Part shown: positions 7,827-16,695 of the stretch, one piece after another
How positions within the stretch are numbered: the stretch's first letter is position 1
How the letters are laid out: each line of letters starts with the position of its first letter
Assembly (NCBI RefSeq): GCF_904426505.1
Contig: NZ_CAJGBN010000002.1
Coordinates: 62,001-126,000 of the forward strand
DNA from: Rubrivivax sp. A210
Lineage (GTDB): Bacteria; Pseudomonadota; Gammaproteobacteria; Burkholderiales; Burkholderiaceae_C
Reading direction: 5' to 3'
Length of the DNA stretch: 64,000 bases
Notes under the pieces: generated by a model
Database searches by the model: none
What the model was told of the DNA's origin: nothing
Seen by the model: the letters and a program-made list of their open reading frames with translations, nothing else
Made by a program: the position numbers and the translations under genes

Positions 7827-9496
7827 CGCGCCAGCGGACGGCGGAAGGCCGGCTTGGAGGTCTTCATGCCCACCGAGGTGGCAGGGTCGCCCGGCCGCAC
7901 GAGGTTGGGCTCGAACGGCTTCCAGAGCAGGCGGGTCGCGGCAAAGACCAGGGCGTAGAGCAGCACCGTCTGGAGCTGGAAGCGCAGCAGCAAGCCGGCA
8001 ATATTGCCGATCGATTCGGTCACGATTCCGAAGGCGAAAAGGCGGTAGATCAGCAGCATGCCGATCACCGATGTCACGGCCCGTGTCCCGGCACCGCCAC
8101 TGCGCGACAACACATCCCAGACCATGAACACCGGCAGGCAGAGCAGGAAGTACAGGAATGGGGTCCAGATGCCGAAGATGGCGATGGCTTGAGCAAACAT
8201 CGAGCCCGTACGGAACTGTCCGATGTCTCCTCCCAGGCGCAAGTAGGCCAGATAGTCGCCCACCGAGTACAAGGTGACGAACTTGGCCCGCCCCATGCCC
8301 ATCCAGCGCAGCACCGGATAGGGCAGGATCGCGTAGACCCGGTCCAGTGCGTCCTCTGCGATCAGGCGCGATTCGAGCGGGCTCGTGCCCTGCACCATGT
8401 AGAACGCGTTGTCGTGGAACTTGGTCTCGACCAGGCGCCCGAGCATCGAACTCTTGAAGTAGAACTCGTCGTAGGCACTGACCTCGGCGTCAATGACCAT
8501 GCGGTCGTTCTCTCGCCGGATGGCGGCCGGATTCTTGAGCACCTCGATCGTGTGGGCGATCATCTCGACCTTGCTGATCTTGTCGCGCTGCTCGCGGGCG
8601 ACTTGGAACGCGGTCAGGAAGTAGCTGACAGGCTGATAAAGCAGAGCGCCTGCCACGGCCAGGATGGCCAGATTGCGCACCTGGCGCAGTTCGAAGGGGC
8701 GGTTGTCGTCGAGCACGACAAGGGCGTAGAGCAGGGCGCCGGTCATGGCGCCGACCAGCATCACTGAACGGAAGTTGAAGGCCAGACCCATCAGCACCGC
8801 GAGCCCGCCGAACAACGCCAGCAAGGGTACCTGCCGCGCCATGCGGCAATAGGCAGCACCATGGCGCATCGCGAGGATGGGAATCACGAAGGGCGCCCAG
8901 GCAAGCACGCCAAAGCCGGCAGCGATCTTGCCGAGCAGGCCTCCTTCGCTGCCCTGGGCGGCGAAGACGGCCAGCAGCCCTACGCAGCCTATGGCCCACA
9001 TGGCCTGCACCGGTGGCACCTGGAAAATGCCCAGCGGCCGCAACAACCCTTCCGAAACCGCACGGCGGGCCGCAGCGAAGAACGCGAAATGGCGTGTCAC
9101 CCAGTGGGCCGCGATGGCCACCATCTGGAAGCCGAAGAGATAGCCGAAGGTCTGCAACGGCACGCGCAGATTGGCCGTCAGCGAATCGCCCAGCGCGCTC
9201 TGCCCGATCAGGGCGCCCCACTGCGTGGTGACGCACAGCCCCAGCACCGCCACCGTGGAAAAGGGCAGGTCGCGCAATGCCCTCGTCAAGCGCACGTAGA
9301 GGAAGGTCAGCGATGCGGAGCACAGCACGAAGGCGGTGCAAATCAGGTTGTCGTAGTCACTGTCGATGAATCCCTGGGCCAAGGCCGCCAGCCAGGTGAC
9401 CACATGCAGACCGATGAAAGCCGCGCCAGCGCGCGTCAAGCGACGCCGGGCCAGCGGCATCTCATAGCCCGGGGCGGTATCCTGGAAGTGCTGCAT
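7823..9496 (-). CDS. Polytopic membrane protein, probable Wzy-type polymerase
   Basis: 557 residues with roughly a dozen hydrophobic segments and a long polar loop at about residues 315-410. This layout resembles O-antigen/exopolysaccharide polymerases, which join lipid-linked repeats in the periplasm using a large periplasmic loop. No other polymerase candidate is visible in the operon, which supports the role by context. Sequence conservation in this class is very low, so Wzy function is inference. ATG 9496 is preferred over TTG 9505 three codons upstream; it follows the preceding glycosyltransferase stop by 18 bases and its own stop overlaps the next gene by 4 bases. Confidence 0.7.
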   Translation of the reverse strand: MQHFQDTAPGYEMPLARRRLTRAGAAFIGLHVVTWLAALAQGFIDSDYDNLICTAFVLCSASLTFLYVRLTRALRDLPFSTVAVLGLCVTTQWGALIGQSALGDSLTANLRVPLQTFGYLFGFQMVAIAAHWVTRHFAFFAAARRAVSEGLLRPLGIFQVPPVQAMWAIGCVGLLAVFAAQGSEGGLLGKIAAGFGVLAWAPFVIPILAMRHGAAYCRMARQVPLLALFGGLAVLMGLAFNFRSVMLVGAMTGALLYALVVLDDNRPFELRQVRNLAILAVAGALLYQPVSYFLTAFQVAREQRDKISKVEMIAHTIEVLKNPAAIRRENDRMVIDAEVSAYDEFYFKSSMLGRLVETKFHDNAFYMVQGTSPLESRLIAEDALDRVYAILPYPVLRWMGMGRAKFVTLYSVGDYLAYLRLGGDIGQFRTGSMFAQAIAIFGIWTPFLYFLLCLPVFMVWDVLSRSGGAGTRAVTSVIGMLLIYRLFAFGIVTESIGNIAGLLLRFQLQTVLLYALVFAATRLLWKPFEPNLVRPGDPATSVGMKTSKPAFRRPLAR

Positions 9497-9514
9497 GGCT
9501 GACAAGTTCCTCGT

Positions 9515-10546
9515 TCAGGCCGACGCGGCCCGCAGCGCGCCCAGCACCTTTTCCAGCATGGGCTCGTTGAAGTCGCGGTTGGCGTGGACGCGCCGTTGCC
9601 CGGCCGCAGCCATGGCGGCGCGGCGCGATTCATCGGCCAGCAGTTCCAGGCATTGGCGTGCGCATTCGGCGGCGTCGGCCCAAAAGACCGCCTCCCGGCC
9701 CTCGCTGTACATATCCTTGTGATCGGGCGTGCGTTCGGCGCACAGCAGGCTGCCCAGGGCGGGAATCTCAAGGGACCGCGTCGTGTGCAGGTCGCGGTTT
9801 TCCTTGGACAGAAGTCCGATGTTGATGCGCGCACCCTGGATCGCCTTGGCGTAGTCGGCACCGAATACCGCAGGGCCCCGATAGGCCGCGGCAAGCTGCG
9901 GCCACTCGGGCGCACGCTGCCACCGGGCCCCACGTATCGTCAGTGGCACGCCCAAGCGCAGCAATTCGGCCAGGAAGGGGCCGCGCTCGGGCATCCAGGT
10001 ACCGATGAAGAGCACCTCGCTGGCCCACTCGGCGCGGTCGGCCTCGCTCAGCACCAGCGGTGCATGTTTCAACTCATCGGCACTCATGTTCACGCGGATC
10101 ACATGCCTGGCACCGAGCGCGCGTGCCTCGGGCACATTGAGGGCGCGCACGACAACCACCAGGTCGTAGTGCGGCACGGCGGCACGGTAGGCCGCGAAGC
10201 GGCGCCCGTCGCGCGGCCCATAGGGGTCGTCGATGTTGTAGCTGATGACCTTGGCGCAATGCCGGCGAAGCAGGCCTAGGGCCGCAGGCGTGATGTATTC
10301 GCCGCTATCGACATGGCAGAGGTCGTAGTGCGTTCCCGCCAGTCGGGCGGCCAGCGCCTTGCAAGTCCAGTGCGACAACAGGCCACCACCGACCCGCCAG
10401 AGGAGGCGATCAATCCACACGCTGGCAGGCAGCATGCTGCGCGGATCGAGGTGCAGAACCTCATGCCCCATCCGCCGGTATGCATTGGCGCGGTCGCGTG
10501 AGGTGCCGCCGCCCGTGCCCAAGTACAGGATGCTCAAGGCGCTCAA
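9515..10546 (-). CDS. Glycosyltransferase with CgeB-like donor domain
   Basis: About 343 residues. The N-terminal part has a glycine-rich loop (LGTGGGTSRDRANAY). The C-terminal part (GLLSKENRDLHTTRSLEIPALG, then ERTPDHKDMY) matches the Glyco_trans_1_2/CgeB-like domain, in which an R-x-E-I-P/A motif replaces the GT4 E-x7-E. A TTG at 10546 overlaps the stop of the previous gene as TTGA and has GAGG nine bases upstream, like the other coupled junctions here. The nearest in-frame ATG (10618) would overlap that gene by 76 bases. I chose TTG; ATG remains possible. Its sugar specificity is unknown. Confidence 0.78.
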   Translation of the reverse strand: MSALSILYLGTGGGTSRDRANAYRRMGHEVLHLDPRSMLPASVWIDRLLWRVGGGLLSHWTCKALAARLAGTHYDLCHVDSGEYITPAALGLLRRHCAKVISYNIDDPYGPRDGRRFAAYRAAVPHYDLVVVVRALNVPEARALGARHVIRVNMSADELKHAPLVLSEADRAEWASEVLFIGTWMPERGPFLAELLRLGVPLTIRGARWQRAPEWPQLAAAYRGPAVFGADYAKAIQGARINIGLLSKENRDLHTTRSLEIPALGSLLCAERTPDHKDMYSEGREAVFWADAAECARQCLELLADESRRAAMAAAGQRRVHANRDFNEPMLEKVLGALRAASA

Positions 10547-11700
10547 GCCAGCAACCCTCGGTAAAGGGCATGAGCCTGCTCGCCATAGCGCTTCCAGCCG
10601 CCCAGTTTCTGCACGCATTGCGTGGCCTTGGCACTCATCTGCCGCCGCAGTTCGGGCCGGTCGGCCAGCAATTGCATCTTGCCGGCCAGGGCGTCGGCAT
10701 CCCGAATGGAGACGATGAAGCCTTCTTCGCCATCTTCAAACAAGTCCTCGGCCCCGGTGTGCCGGCTGGCCACCACGACGCAGCCGCAGGCCATCGCCTG
10801 GGCCTGCACCAGCGCCAGGCCTTCTTCGATGCTGGGCAGCACCAGCACATGGCTGCGGCTCATCAGGTCCTTCAGCTGGTCTTGCGGCACATGGCCCAGA
10901 ACCTTGGCATCTTCAACCCAGAGGCCATGCCGCCGCATCAAGGCAATGACGTCGGACGCAACGCTGCCCGCAAAGGTCAAGGACTTCTTCGGATGGACCA
11001 GCTTGGCATAGGCATCGAGCAGATAGGGAACGCCCTTGCGCAGACTCATGCCACCGACGAAGAGCACTCGAAACTCCTGGTCATTGGCTTGTCCGGTCGA
11101 CTGGAAGCGCGATAGATCGACTCCATAGGAGAGGCGATGCACACGCTCTGCCGGCACGCCGGAATCGATGAAAGTGCGCCGCGTGTAACTGGACGGAACG
11201 GTGATGCAATCGGCTTCGGCGTACTCTGCCTCTTCCCGTTCCATCACTCCGGCATCGATCGGCAGATAAGGCTGGCCCCAGATCGCGTGCTCGTCCCGCA
11301 GCAGGCTGTTCTGCACACGAATATGGGTGGATCCGCGATCACAGACATACCGTATGCCCATGCTCCTGGCACGCCGAGCCGTCTGCAGACCTGAACTGGA
11401 CAAGCCCACGAACACGTCGCAGTCCGGCAGGTTGCGCGCCACATGCCGGTCGAATGCCTCGCGCATCAGCCATTCCCACTTGCGAGTTCCAGACTCGCCC
11501 AGCCAGCGCCTGAGCGGCAGGCCCATGTAGGGCGCCAGCAGGTAGGGAAAAGTATGCACCAAGGTCTTCGGCAAGCGCTCGTTGCGGAGCTTGAAACGGG
11601 GGTAGCCGGTAAAGATGGCCTGCAATGCACCACGGGCATGGAGCTCACGCGCAAGATCGAAGCAATGGAACTTGCCGTTGACGGAAACGACAACTTTCAT
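10543..11700 (-). CDS. Family 4 glycosyltransferase
   Basis: 385 residues from ATG 11700 (MKVVVSVNGKFHCFDLAREL). An open frame continues to 11790, but that extension has no hydrophobic or conserved character. The donor domain has VLFVGGMSLRKG, then LPSIEEGLALVQAQAMACG, an E-x7-Q form of the GT4 signature. The start is separated from epsI by 113 bases with no ORF, the largest gap inside the operon, so an internal promoter is possible although no convincing -35/-10 pair was found. Role: a sugar transferase of repeat-unit assembly, donor unknown. Confidence 0.87.
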   Translation of the reverse strand: MKVVVSVNGKFHCFDLARELHARGALQAIFTGYPRFKLRNERLPKTLVHTFPYLLAPYMGLPLRRWLGESGTRKWEWLMREAFDRHVARNLPDCDVFVGLSSSGLQTARRARSMGIRYVCDRGSTHIRVQNSLLRDEHAIWGQPYLPIDAGVMEREEAEYAEADCITVPSSYTRRTFIDSGVPAERVHRLSYGVDLSRFQSTGQANDQEFRVLFVGGMSLRKGVPYLLDAYAKLVHPKKSLTFAGSVASDVIALMRRHGLWVEDAKVLGHVPQDQLKDLMSRSHVLVLPSIEEGLALVQAQAMACGCVVVASRHTGAEDLFEDGEEGFIVSIRDADALAGKMQLLADRPELRRQMSAKATQCVQKLGGWKRYGEQAHALYRGLLA

Positions 11701-11813
11701 TGCAGACCCACCATGGGCCAGGGCAGCGTGGTGCGAAGCGTGTTTCGAATGCACATCTTTTGAGTTCTTCGGGACGCACGACGACTGCAAGTGCGGAGGA
11801 ACCCCGCGCCAAC

Positions 11814-12551
11814 CTATGGCCCGCGCTTGCCCACCAGGCCATCAAGGCCGGCGGGCGTCACGCTGGACAGCAGTTCGCGCATGAACTCGTCCTGCAGGCG
11901 GTAGGAGTTCTCGCCCTTGTCGCGCGTGATCTCGGAGACGCGGAATAGCAAGCCGTCGGCGATGTAGCCGCGGGCGGCGAAACGCATGCGCACCAGGTTG
12001 CGTTCGAGCGAGCCGCGCGCAAGCCTGTCGCCCACACGAATCCAGTAAGTGACGTACTCGCGGCGCAGGCCCATCACGGTGTCCATGCGCATGGCCGGCA
12101 AGGTGAGCGTACCGGCCGTGATGTCCTCGGGCTGCAGGCGGTCGACGCGAAAACCCTGCGAGCGGTAGCAGGCCTCGGGCGGGTGCAGCTGGGTGTCGCG
12201 CGTCTGGTCCTTGCCGTAGGCCAGGGACAGCAGCAGCTGCCGCCCCGTGGGCTTGTGGACATAGACGCGGGCGATCGTGTTGCTGTAGATGTTGCGCAGC
12301 GCCTCTTCCTGCTGCGGGTTGACCACCACATTGGCGCCATAGGGGCTGGCGACCCAGTTGCCGAAGCTCTTGGGAACAACAGCCTCGAGGTCGGGCTCGC
12401 CCGCCTGGTCGGACCACAGCGCCGTGGGCTTGAACCATACGGTGAGCGCCAGGCAGCCCAGCATCAGCAAGGCCGCCAGCACCAGGTGCAGGCGGCTTGC
12501 GGTGCCGCCGGCTTGAGGCGCACCCGGTGCAGTGGCGGTGGTCGTGTTCAT
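11814..12551 (-). CDS. epsI: Exosortase B-associated protein EpsI
   Basis: 245 residues with an N-terminal membrane anchor (residues about 23-41) and a periplasmic domain containing the EpsI hallmarks LLLSLAYGKDQTRDTQLHPPEACYRSQG, with conserved H-P-P-E-x-C-Y. EpsI-family proteins are encoded beside, or fused to, exosortases in polysaccharide loci; their exact biochemical role is not established. The gene overlaps the xrtB stop by four bases (ATGA), so the two are co-translated. It may work with XrtB in processing or attaching PEP-CTERM proteins at the cytoplasmic membrane; that is inference from linkage. Confidence 0.9.
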   Translation of the reverse strand: MNTTTATAPGAPQAGGTASRLHLVLAALLMLGCLALTVWFKPTALWSDQAGEPDLEAVVPKSFGNWVASPYGANVVVNPQQEEALRNIYSNTIARVYVHKPTGRQLLLSLAYGKDQTRDTQLHPPEACYRSQGFRVDRLQPEDITAGTLTLPAMRMDTVMGLRREYVTYWIRVGDRLARGSLERNLVRMRFAARGYIADGLLFRVSEITRDKGENSYRLQDEFMRELLSSVTPAGLDGLVGKRGP

Positions 12552-13402
12552 GCAGGCTTGCCCCAGTGGTGGCCGGCGGTGCGCAGCAGGGTGTCGACGA
12601 AGATGGTCAGGCCCAGCGCGCTCATGAATAGCACCATGCCGGCAAAGCCATGCAGGAAGCCCTGCCCGGCCTCGTCACCCAGGTGATACGTGATGAGCGA
12701 GAGCACGATGACGCGGATGATGTTGGCGGCAAAGGAGATCGGCACGATCAGCAGCGCCAGCGTGACGTTGCGGAACCAGGAGTTGTGCCGCACCAGGTTG
12801 AGGTAGAGGATGCCCAGGGCCTCGAGCATGAACAGCGTGCGCATGCCGGCGCAGGCATCGGCCACCAGCAGCTGGTACTGGCCGATCTGGAGGATCACGC
12901 CCGTGCGCGAGATGGGATAGCCAGCCGCGTGCAGCAGGGTCTCGGTGACCGTGGAAACCAGCAGCTTCATGGCCTGGCCCACCGGGTCGACGATGAAGCC
13001 CGGCAACGGGACCATGAAGACCATGAAGCACAGTGGAAAGGCCAGCGCCTTGACGGCTTGCTTGCCGTCGGTGAGCAGCAGCAGGCCGATGATCATCGGG
13101 ATCACCGAGCCGACTTCGGCATACACCACGTCCAGCGTGCTGCCCACCACATACAGCAGGGCGGCGGCGAGCAGCACCGGCCAGGCCAGCGCGGGCGCGG
13201 CATCGGCCACCAGCGTGGCGCGCGCCTCGCCCCAGCGCTTGTGGATGAGCCACAGGCACACGGTCAGCACGATGGGGCCATGGCCGTGTTCCGAGCTGCT
13301 CCAGAGCCCGTTGTTCAGCAGCGAATAGAGCAGCGGCGCATACATCAGCGCCAGCACACCGAAGAGGGCCCAGCGGATGCGGGCCCGGGAATCAGAATTC
13401 AT
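12548..13402 (-). CDS. xrtB: Exosortase B
   Basis: 284 residues and about eight membrane segments. The three conserved exosortase residues are visible: Cys184 in D-A-C-A-G-M-R, Arg230 in A-N-I-I-R-V and His251 in F-L-H-G-F-A-G. By analogy with sortase they form the transpeptidase active site that cuts PEP-CTERM tails in the cytoplasmic membrane. The association with epsD-epsI identifies the B type. Its ATG (13402) lies within the end of epsG, an 11-base overlap, and its stop overlaps epsI by four bases. A probable substrate, a PEP-CTERM protein, is encoded at 19052-19738. Confidence 0.95.
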   Translation of the reverse strand: MNSDSRARIRWALFGVLALMYAPLLYSLLNNGLWSSSEHGHGPIVLTVCLWLIHKRWGEARATLVADAAPALAWPVLLAAALLYVVGSTLDVVYAEVGSVIPMIIGLLLLTDGKQAVKALAFPLCFMVFMVPLPGFIVDPVGQAMKLLVSTVTETLLHAAGYPISRTGVILQIGQYQLLVADACAGMRTLFMLEALGILYLNLVRHNSWFRNVTLALLIVPISFAANIIRVIVLSLITYHLGDEAGQGFLHGFAGMVLFMSALGLTIFVDTLLRTAGHHWGKPA

Positions 13403-14312
13403 TCATGACCACGCCGGAAATCTTGACCTGACTCTTGCTCATCTGCGTGACCAGCTTCTGAAGCTCGGGCAGCTTGCTGTGGTTTTTGCGCGAAATAGCA
13501 AGAGACGCACCGCAGCGCGAGGCAATCACCCGCGCGTCCGAGCCGTGCTCGGCGGCCGGCGTGTCGACGATCACGTAGTCGAACTTGTTGGTCAGCTCGT
13601 TGAGCAGCAGGCTGAAGGCCGGCTTCAAGAAAAGCTCGGACGGATTGGGCGGCGTCGGGCCGGCCGGCAGCAGGAAGAGGTTGGGGAATTCCTTCACCGA
13701 GCGGATCACGCTGGCATCGGTACGGCCGCTGAGCACGGTGGTGAGACCGGTGGAGCCCGAGGAATCGAAGATCTGGTGCAGGCGCGGCGAACGCAGGTCG
13801 GCATCGACGACGACGGTGCGCCCCGGCAGCTGACCGAAGGCCACGGCCAGGTTGGCGGCGATGAAGGTCTTGCCATCACCGCGGTTGGCACTGACCACGG
13901 CCATCGCGGCACGGTCGTCGGCCGAGCCGAAGCCGTTGAGCAGCAACTGCGTGCGCAGATCGCGGAAGATTTCGACCGAGTCGTCGAAGGGCTTGTGGGC
14001 CACCACCAGCTCGTCGTTCAGCTCGGAGCTGGCATTGCCTGCATAGGCGTAGTGGAACTGCTGCGACAACGCCCAGACCACGTCATCGGAGGTGGCCAGG
14101 CGCAGCCGCACCACGGCCTCGCCGAAGCGCACGCCCTGCTCGCGCTGGTAGTCGAGCGCGCGCTGTATGGACTCGGCCGACAGGCCCTTGGTGCGACGCA
14201 GGATTTCTCCCAGCATCGGATCCTGCACGGCACCTTGCGCGCCGGTGACCCTGGCATCGTCGATGGCGGGCAGAATGGATTTGGCGCCCGAGCGTGATTT
14301 CATTTGAGCCAT
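13392..14312 (-). CDS. epsG: Chain-length tyrosine kinase EpsG with MshEN-like N-terminus
   Basis: 306 residues. Residues about 110-306 are a bacterial tyrosine kinase (BY-kinase/MinD-like) domain: Walker A S-A-N-R-G-D-G-K-T at 141-149, Walker A' VVVDADLR with Asp170 and Asp172, and VIVDTP. It should be the cytoplasmic partner of the Wzz-like EpsF and set polymer length. Residues 33-85 hold two 24-residue repeats with a 5-residue spacer (L-G-E at 34-36 to Q56; R62-F-G-E to Q85), matching the MshEN cyclic-di-GMP-binding pattern. The last 35 residues contain no tyrosine, so the usual C-terminal Tyr cluster of BY-kinases is missing. ATG 14312 is 41 bases after the epsF stop. Confidence 0.9.
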   Translation of the reverse strand: MAQMKSRSGAKSILPAIDDARVTGAQGAVQDPMLGEILRRTKGLSAESIQRALDYQREQGVRFGEAVVRLRLATSDDVVWALSQQFHYAYAGNASSELNDELVVAHKPFDDSVEIFRDLRTQLLLNGFGSADDRAAMAVVSANRGDGKTFIAANLAVAFGQLPGRTVVVDADLRSPRLHQIFDSSGSTGLTTVLSGRTDASVIRSVKEFPNLFLLPAGPTPPNPSELFLKPAFSLLLNELTNKFDYVIVDTPAAEHGSDARVIASRCGASLAISRKNHSKLPELQKLVTQMSKSQVKISGVVMNEF

Positions 14313-14353
14313 TTGAGCAGTACCTTCCGGCGGCTGTAGGGTGACCGACCGCG

Positions 14354-15784
14354 TCAGGTCGTCGCCGGCTTGCGGCCACTGTTGTTGTGTCCCAGCAGGG
14401 GCGTCTTGGACCGGCCGCGGCCCAGGCGCAGCGAGAAGGTCTTCTTGTACGACGGCACGACGCCGATCAACGGCTGGTTCAGCAAGGCCTCGAAGTCGGA
14501 CTCACCGCGCACGCGCCGATCACGCGCCTCGCGCGTGCCCACGACCAGCAGGCCGAAGATGCCGCCCACCAGGCCGCCAAGCATGAGATTCAGGCCATTG
14601 CGGGGCGAGGACGGCTGGTTGGGTGCCGTGGCGCGCTCGAGCGCGGCCACGTTGACCTGGTTGGTCTGGCTCTCGAGATTGGTCATGTTCAGGCGCGCCA
14701 GCACGCCGTCGTAGGCGCGCTGGGAGTTCTCGACATCGCGCACCAGCACCGAAGCCTCGTCGCGCACGGCGCGCAGCTTGAGCACGCGCGCACGCTGCTC
14801 CTCGAGTGCGGTGCGCGCCTGCGCCACGCGCGACTGGTTGACCTGATTGCTGATGCCCACGCTGGATTGCGCGCGCCTGACCTCGGATTCGAAGCGGGTG
14901 CGGTTGTCGGCAATGCCGAGCTTGAGCTCGCGCACCGCCGGGTGGTTTTCGCCCAGGCGGCTGCTCATCTGTTCGAGCTGGGCCTCCTGGCGCGCCAGTT
15001 CGGCGCGCAGCCCCGCCACCATGGGATTGGCCATCACGTCGAGCATGCGGTCGCCCTGCGTCTGCGCCTGGGCATCGCGGCTCTTGGTGTCGGCAGCAGC
15101 GGCCTGCACCAGCACCAGCTGGGCATTCAGCTCGTTCAGGCGCTGGGTCTCGACGTCCAGGCGCTCGTCGCTGACGACGAGGCCGGTCTTCTGCTGGTAG
15201 GCCGAGAGCTTGGCCTGGGCCGCCTCGAGGCTGTCGCGCAGCGCCTTGGCATTGGTGTCGAAGAAGCGCGAGTAGTCTTTGGCCGGCGAGGTGCGCAGTT
15301 CCAGCGTGGTGTCGAGGTAGGCCTTGATGAAGGCGTTGGCGACGGTCTCGACGAAGCGTGGGTCGGAGCCGCTGTAGAACAAGTTGATGACGTTGGATCC
15401 GCGCGAGGGCCGCACTTCGAGGCTGCCGCGCAGCATGTCGGCCAGGTAGGCGGCAAAGTCGCCCGTGCCCTTGGTGCGCGCCATCCACTGCTCGCGCAAT
15501 TCGGCGATCTCGGTCAGGCGCAACGAGGAAACCACGCGCGCCGCCACCCGCGAACTCTGGATGATGTCGACCTGCGTCATCAGGTAGCTGGGCGAGGCCA
15601 TGCCGGCGAGCACGGTGCCCGCGATGGGGTCGACCTTGGGGTCGATCACCAGCGAAGCCGTGGCCGTGTAGACCTTGGGCGCCGTGAAGGTGTAGGCCGC
15701 CACGCCAGCCACCACCAGCGAAAACGCGATGAGAAAAGACAGCCAGCGCGAACGCAGTATCTGCAGCAACACCCGGAAAGTCAT
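14354..15784 (-). CDS. epsF: Chain-length determinant protein EpsF
   Basis: 476 residues of the Wzz/polysaccharide co-polymerase type. There is a transmembrane helix near the N-terminus (about 14-33), a periplasmic Wzz domain, a long heptad-rich coiled coil at about residues 190-370, the G-rich region and a second helix near 410-430, then a basic cytoplasmic tail. The P-x2-P-x4 segment before the second helix (APNQPSSPRNGLNLMLGG) is the GNVR/Wzz signature. It has no fused kinase domain; EpsG supplies that function. The protein should bridge EpsE in the outer membrane and EpsG, and govern chain length. ATG 15784 follows a 98-base gap after epsE. Confidence 0.93.
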   Translation of the reverse strand: MTFRVLLQILRSRWLSFLIAFSLVVAGVAAYTFTAPKVYTATASLVIDPKVDPIAGTVLAGMASPSYLMTQVDIIQSSRVAARVVSSLRLTEIAELREQWMARTKGTGDFAAYLADMLRGSLEVRPSRGSNVINLFYSGSDPRFVETVANAFIKAYLDTTLELRTSPAKDYSRFFDTNAKALRDSLEAAQAKLSAYQQKTGLVVSDERLDVETQRLNELNAQLVLVQAAAADTKSRDAQAQTQGDRMLDVMANPMVAGLRAELARQEAQLEQMSSRLGENHPAVRELKLGIADNRTRFESEVRRAQSSVGISNQVNQSRVAQARTALEEQRARVLKLRAVRDEASVLVRDVENSQRAYDGVLARLNMTNLESQTNQVNVAALERATAPNQPSSPRNGLNLMLGGLVGGIFGLLVVGTREARDRRVRGESDFEALLNQPLIGVVPSYKKTFSLRLGRGRSKTPLLGHNNSGRKPATT

Positions 15785-15882
15785 CGATCACTCCAAAGCC
15801 GGCCCGGGGAAACCCGTGCGCGCAAACCGGAATTGTCAGGCCGGCCGCCAGCGGGCGATACCCGAAGCCTGCATGCGGGCTA

Positions 15883-16695
15883 TCAGAACAGGCTTTCCTT
15901 CACGTAGACGACATCACCTTCCTGCAGGCGATCATCCATCGAGGGCTGCAGCACCTGGGTCTTGCCTTCGGCGCCGCGGCGGTGCAGCTTCAGATCTTTC
16001 AGCGTGCCGCGCTGGGTGAGGCCCCCGCCGGTGGCCAGGGCCTGCATCAGCGTCATGCCGCGTTCGACGCGCAGCGGGCCCGGACGCTGCACCTCGCCGT
16101 AGATGTAGGCGGTGGGCGCGCGGTCGATCCAGACCACGTCGCCGTTCTGGATGGGAATGTCCAGCTCGCGGCTGGGCGAGGCAAACACCGAAGGCAGGTC
16201 GACCTCCTTGCGGAAAGGCTTGCCTTCGCGCACGCCGCTCACCACCACCAGTTCGCCCCCGGCCGCCGAGATGCCCCCAGCCAGCGCCAGCAGATCGGTC
16301 AGGCGCATGTCGGCCACCTCGATGGGGAAGCGGCCCGGACGGTTGGCCTGGCCCAGCACCGAGGCCTGGTTGCCGCGCACCTGCACCGGCAGCACGCTGA
16401 CCTGGGGCTGCTTGACGAAATTGCCCAGGCGCAGGCCGTCGGCAATGGTCTTCTCGGCCGCGCCCACGCTCAGGCCTCCGAGCTTGACCACGCCCAGCAG
16501 CGGATAGCTGATGGCGCCGCTTTCGCTGATGCGGCCCTCGAGCGAGAGATCGGGGTTCTGGTAGACGGTGATACGCACCACGTCGCCGGCACCCAGCCGG
16601 TACTCGGGCCCGGCACCCTGGGCGGGGGCCGTGCCGGCCATCAGCAGCGCCATGGCAAGCCCGGCGCAGCGCGAGAGAAACTTGAAGGCGTTCAT
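15883..16695 (-). CDS. epsE: Polysaccharide export protein EpsE (Wza family)
   Basis: 270 residues. A signal peptide (cleavage near APAQG-AG) is followed by the Poly_export domain (YRLGAGDVVRITVYQNPDLS, residues about 31-110) and two SLBB-type repeats (ASVLGQANRPGRFPIE and AYIYGEVQRPGPLRVE). There is no lipobox cysteine in the right place, so it may be a soluble periplasmic or differently anchored Wza homologue. It should form the outer-membrane/periplasmic export channel for the polymer. Its ATG overlaps the epsD stop as ATGA. Confidence 0.93.
   Translation of the reverse strand: MNAFKFLSRCAGLAMALLMAGTAPAQGAGPEYRLGAGDVVRITVYQNPDLSLEGRISESGAISYPLLGVVKLGGLSVGAAEKTIADGLRLGNFVKQPQVSVLPVQVRGNQASVLGQANRPGRFPIEVADMRLTDLLALAGGISAAGGELVVVSGVREGKPFRKEVDLPSVFASPSRELDIPIQNGDVVWIDRAPTAYIYGEVQRPGPLRVERGMTLMQALATGGGLTQRGTLKDLKLHRRGAEGKTQVLQPSMDDRLQEGDVVYVKESLF

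Noticed and set aside
3381..7958. Very long open frame on the plus strand (over 1500 codons) opposite the glycosyltransferase genes
   Set aside because: It runs antisense to several genes with clear family motifs, has no conserved domain itself, and is rich in Arg/Gly/His as expected for the complement of high-GC coding DNA.
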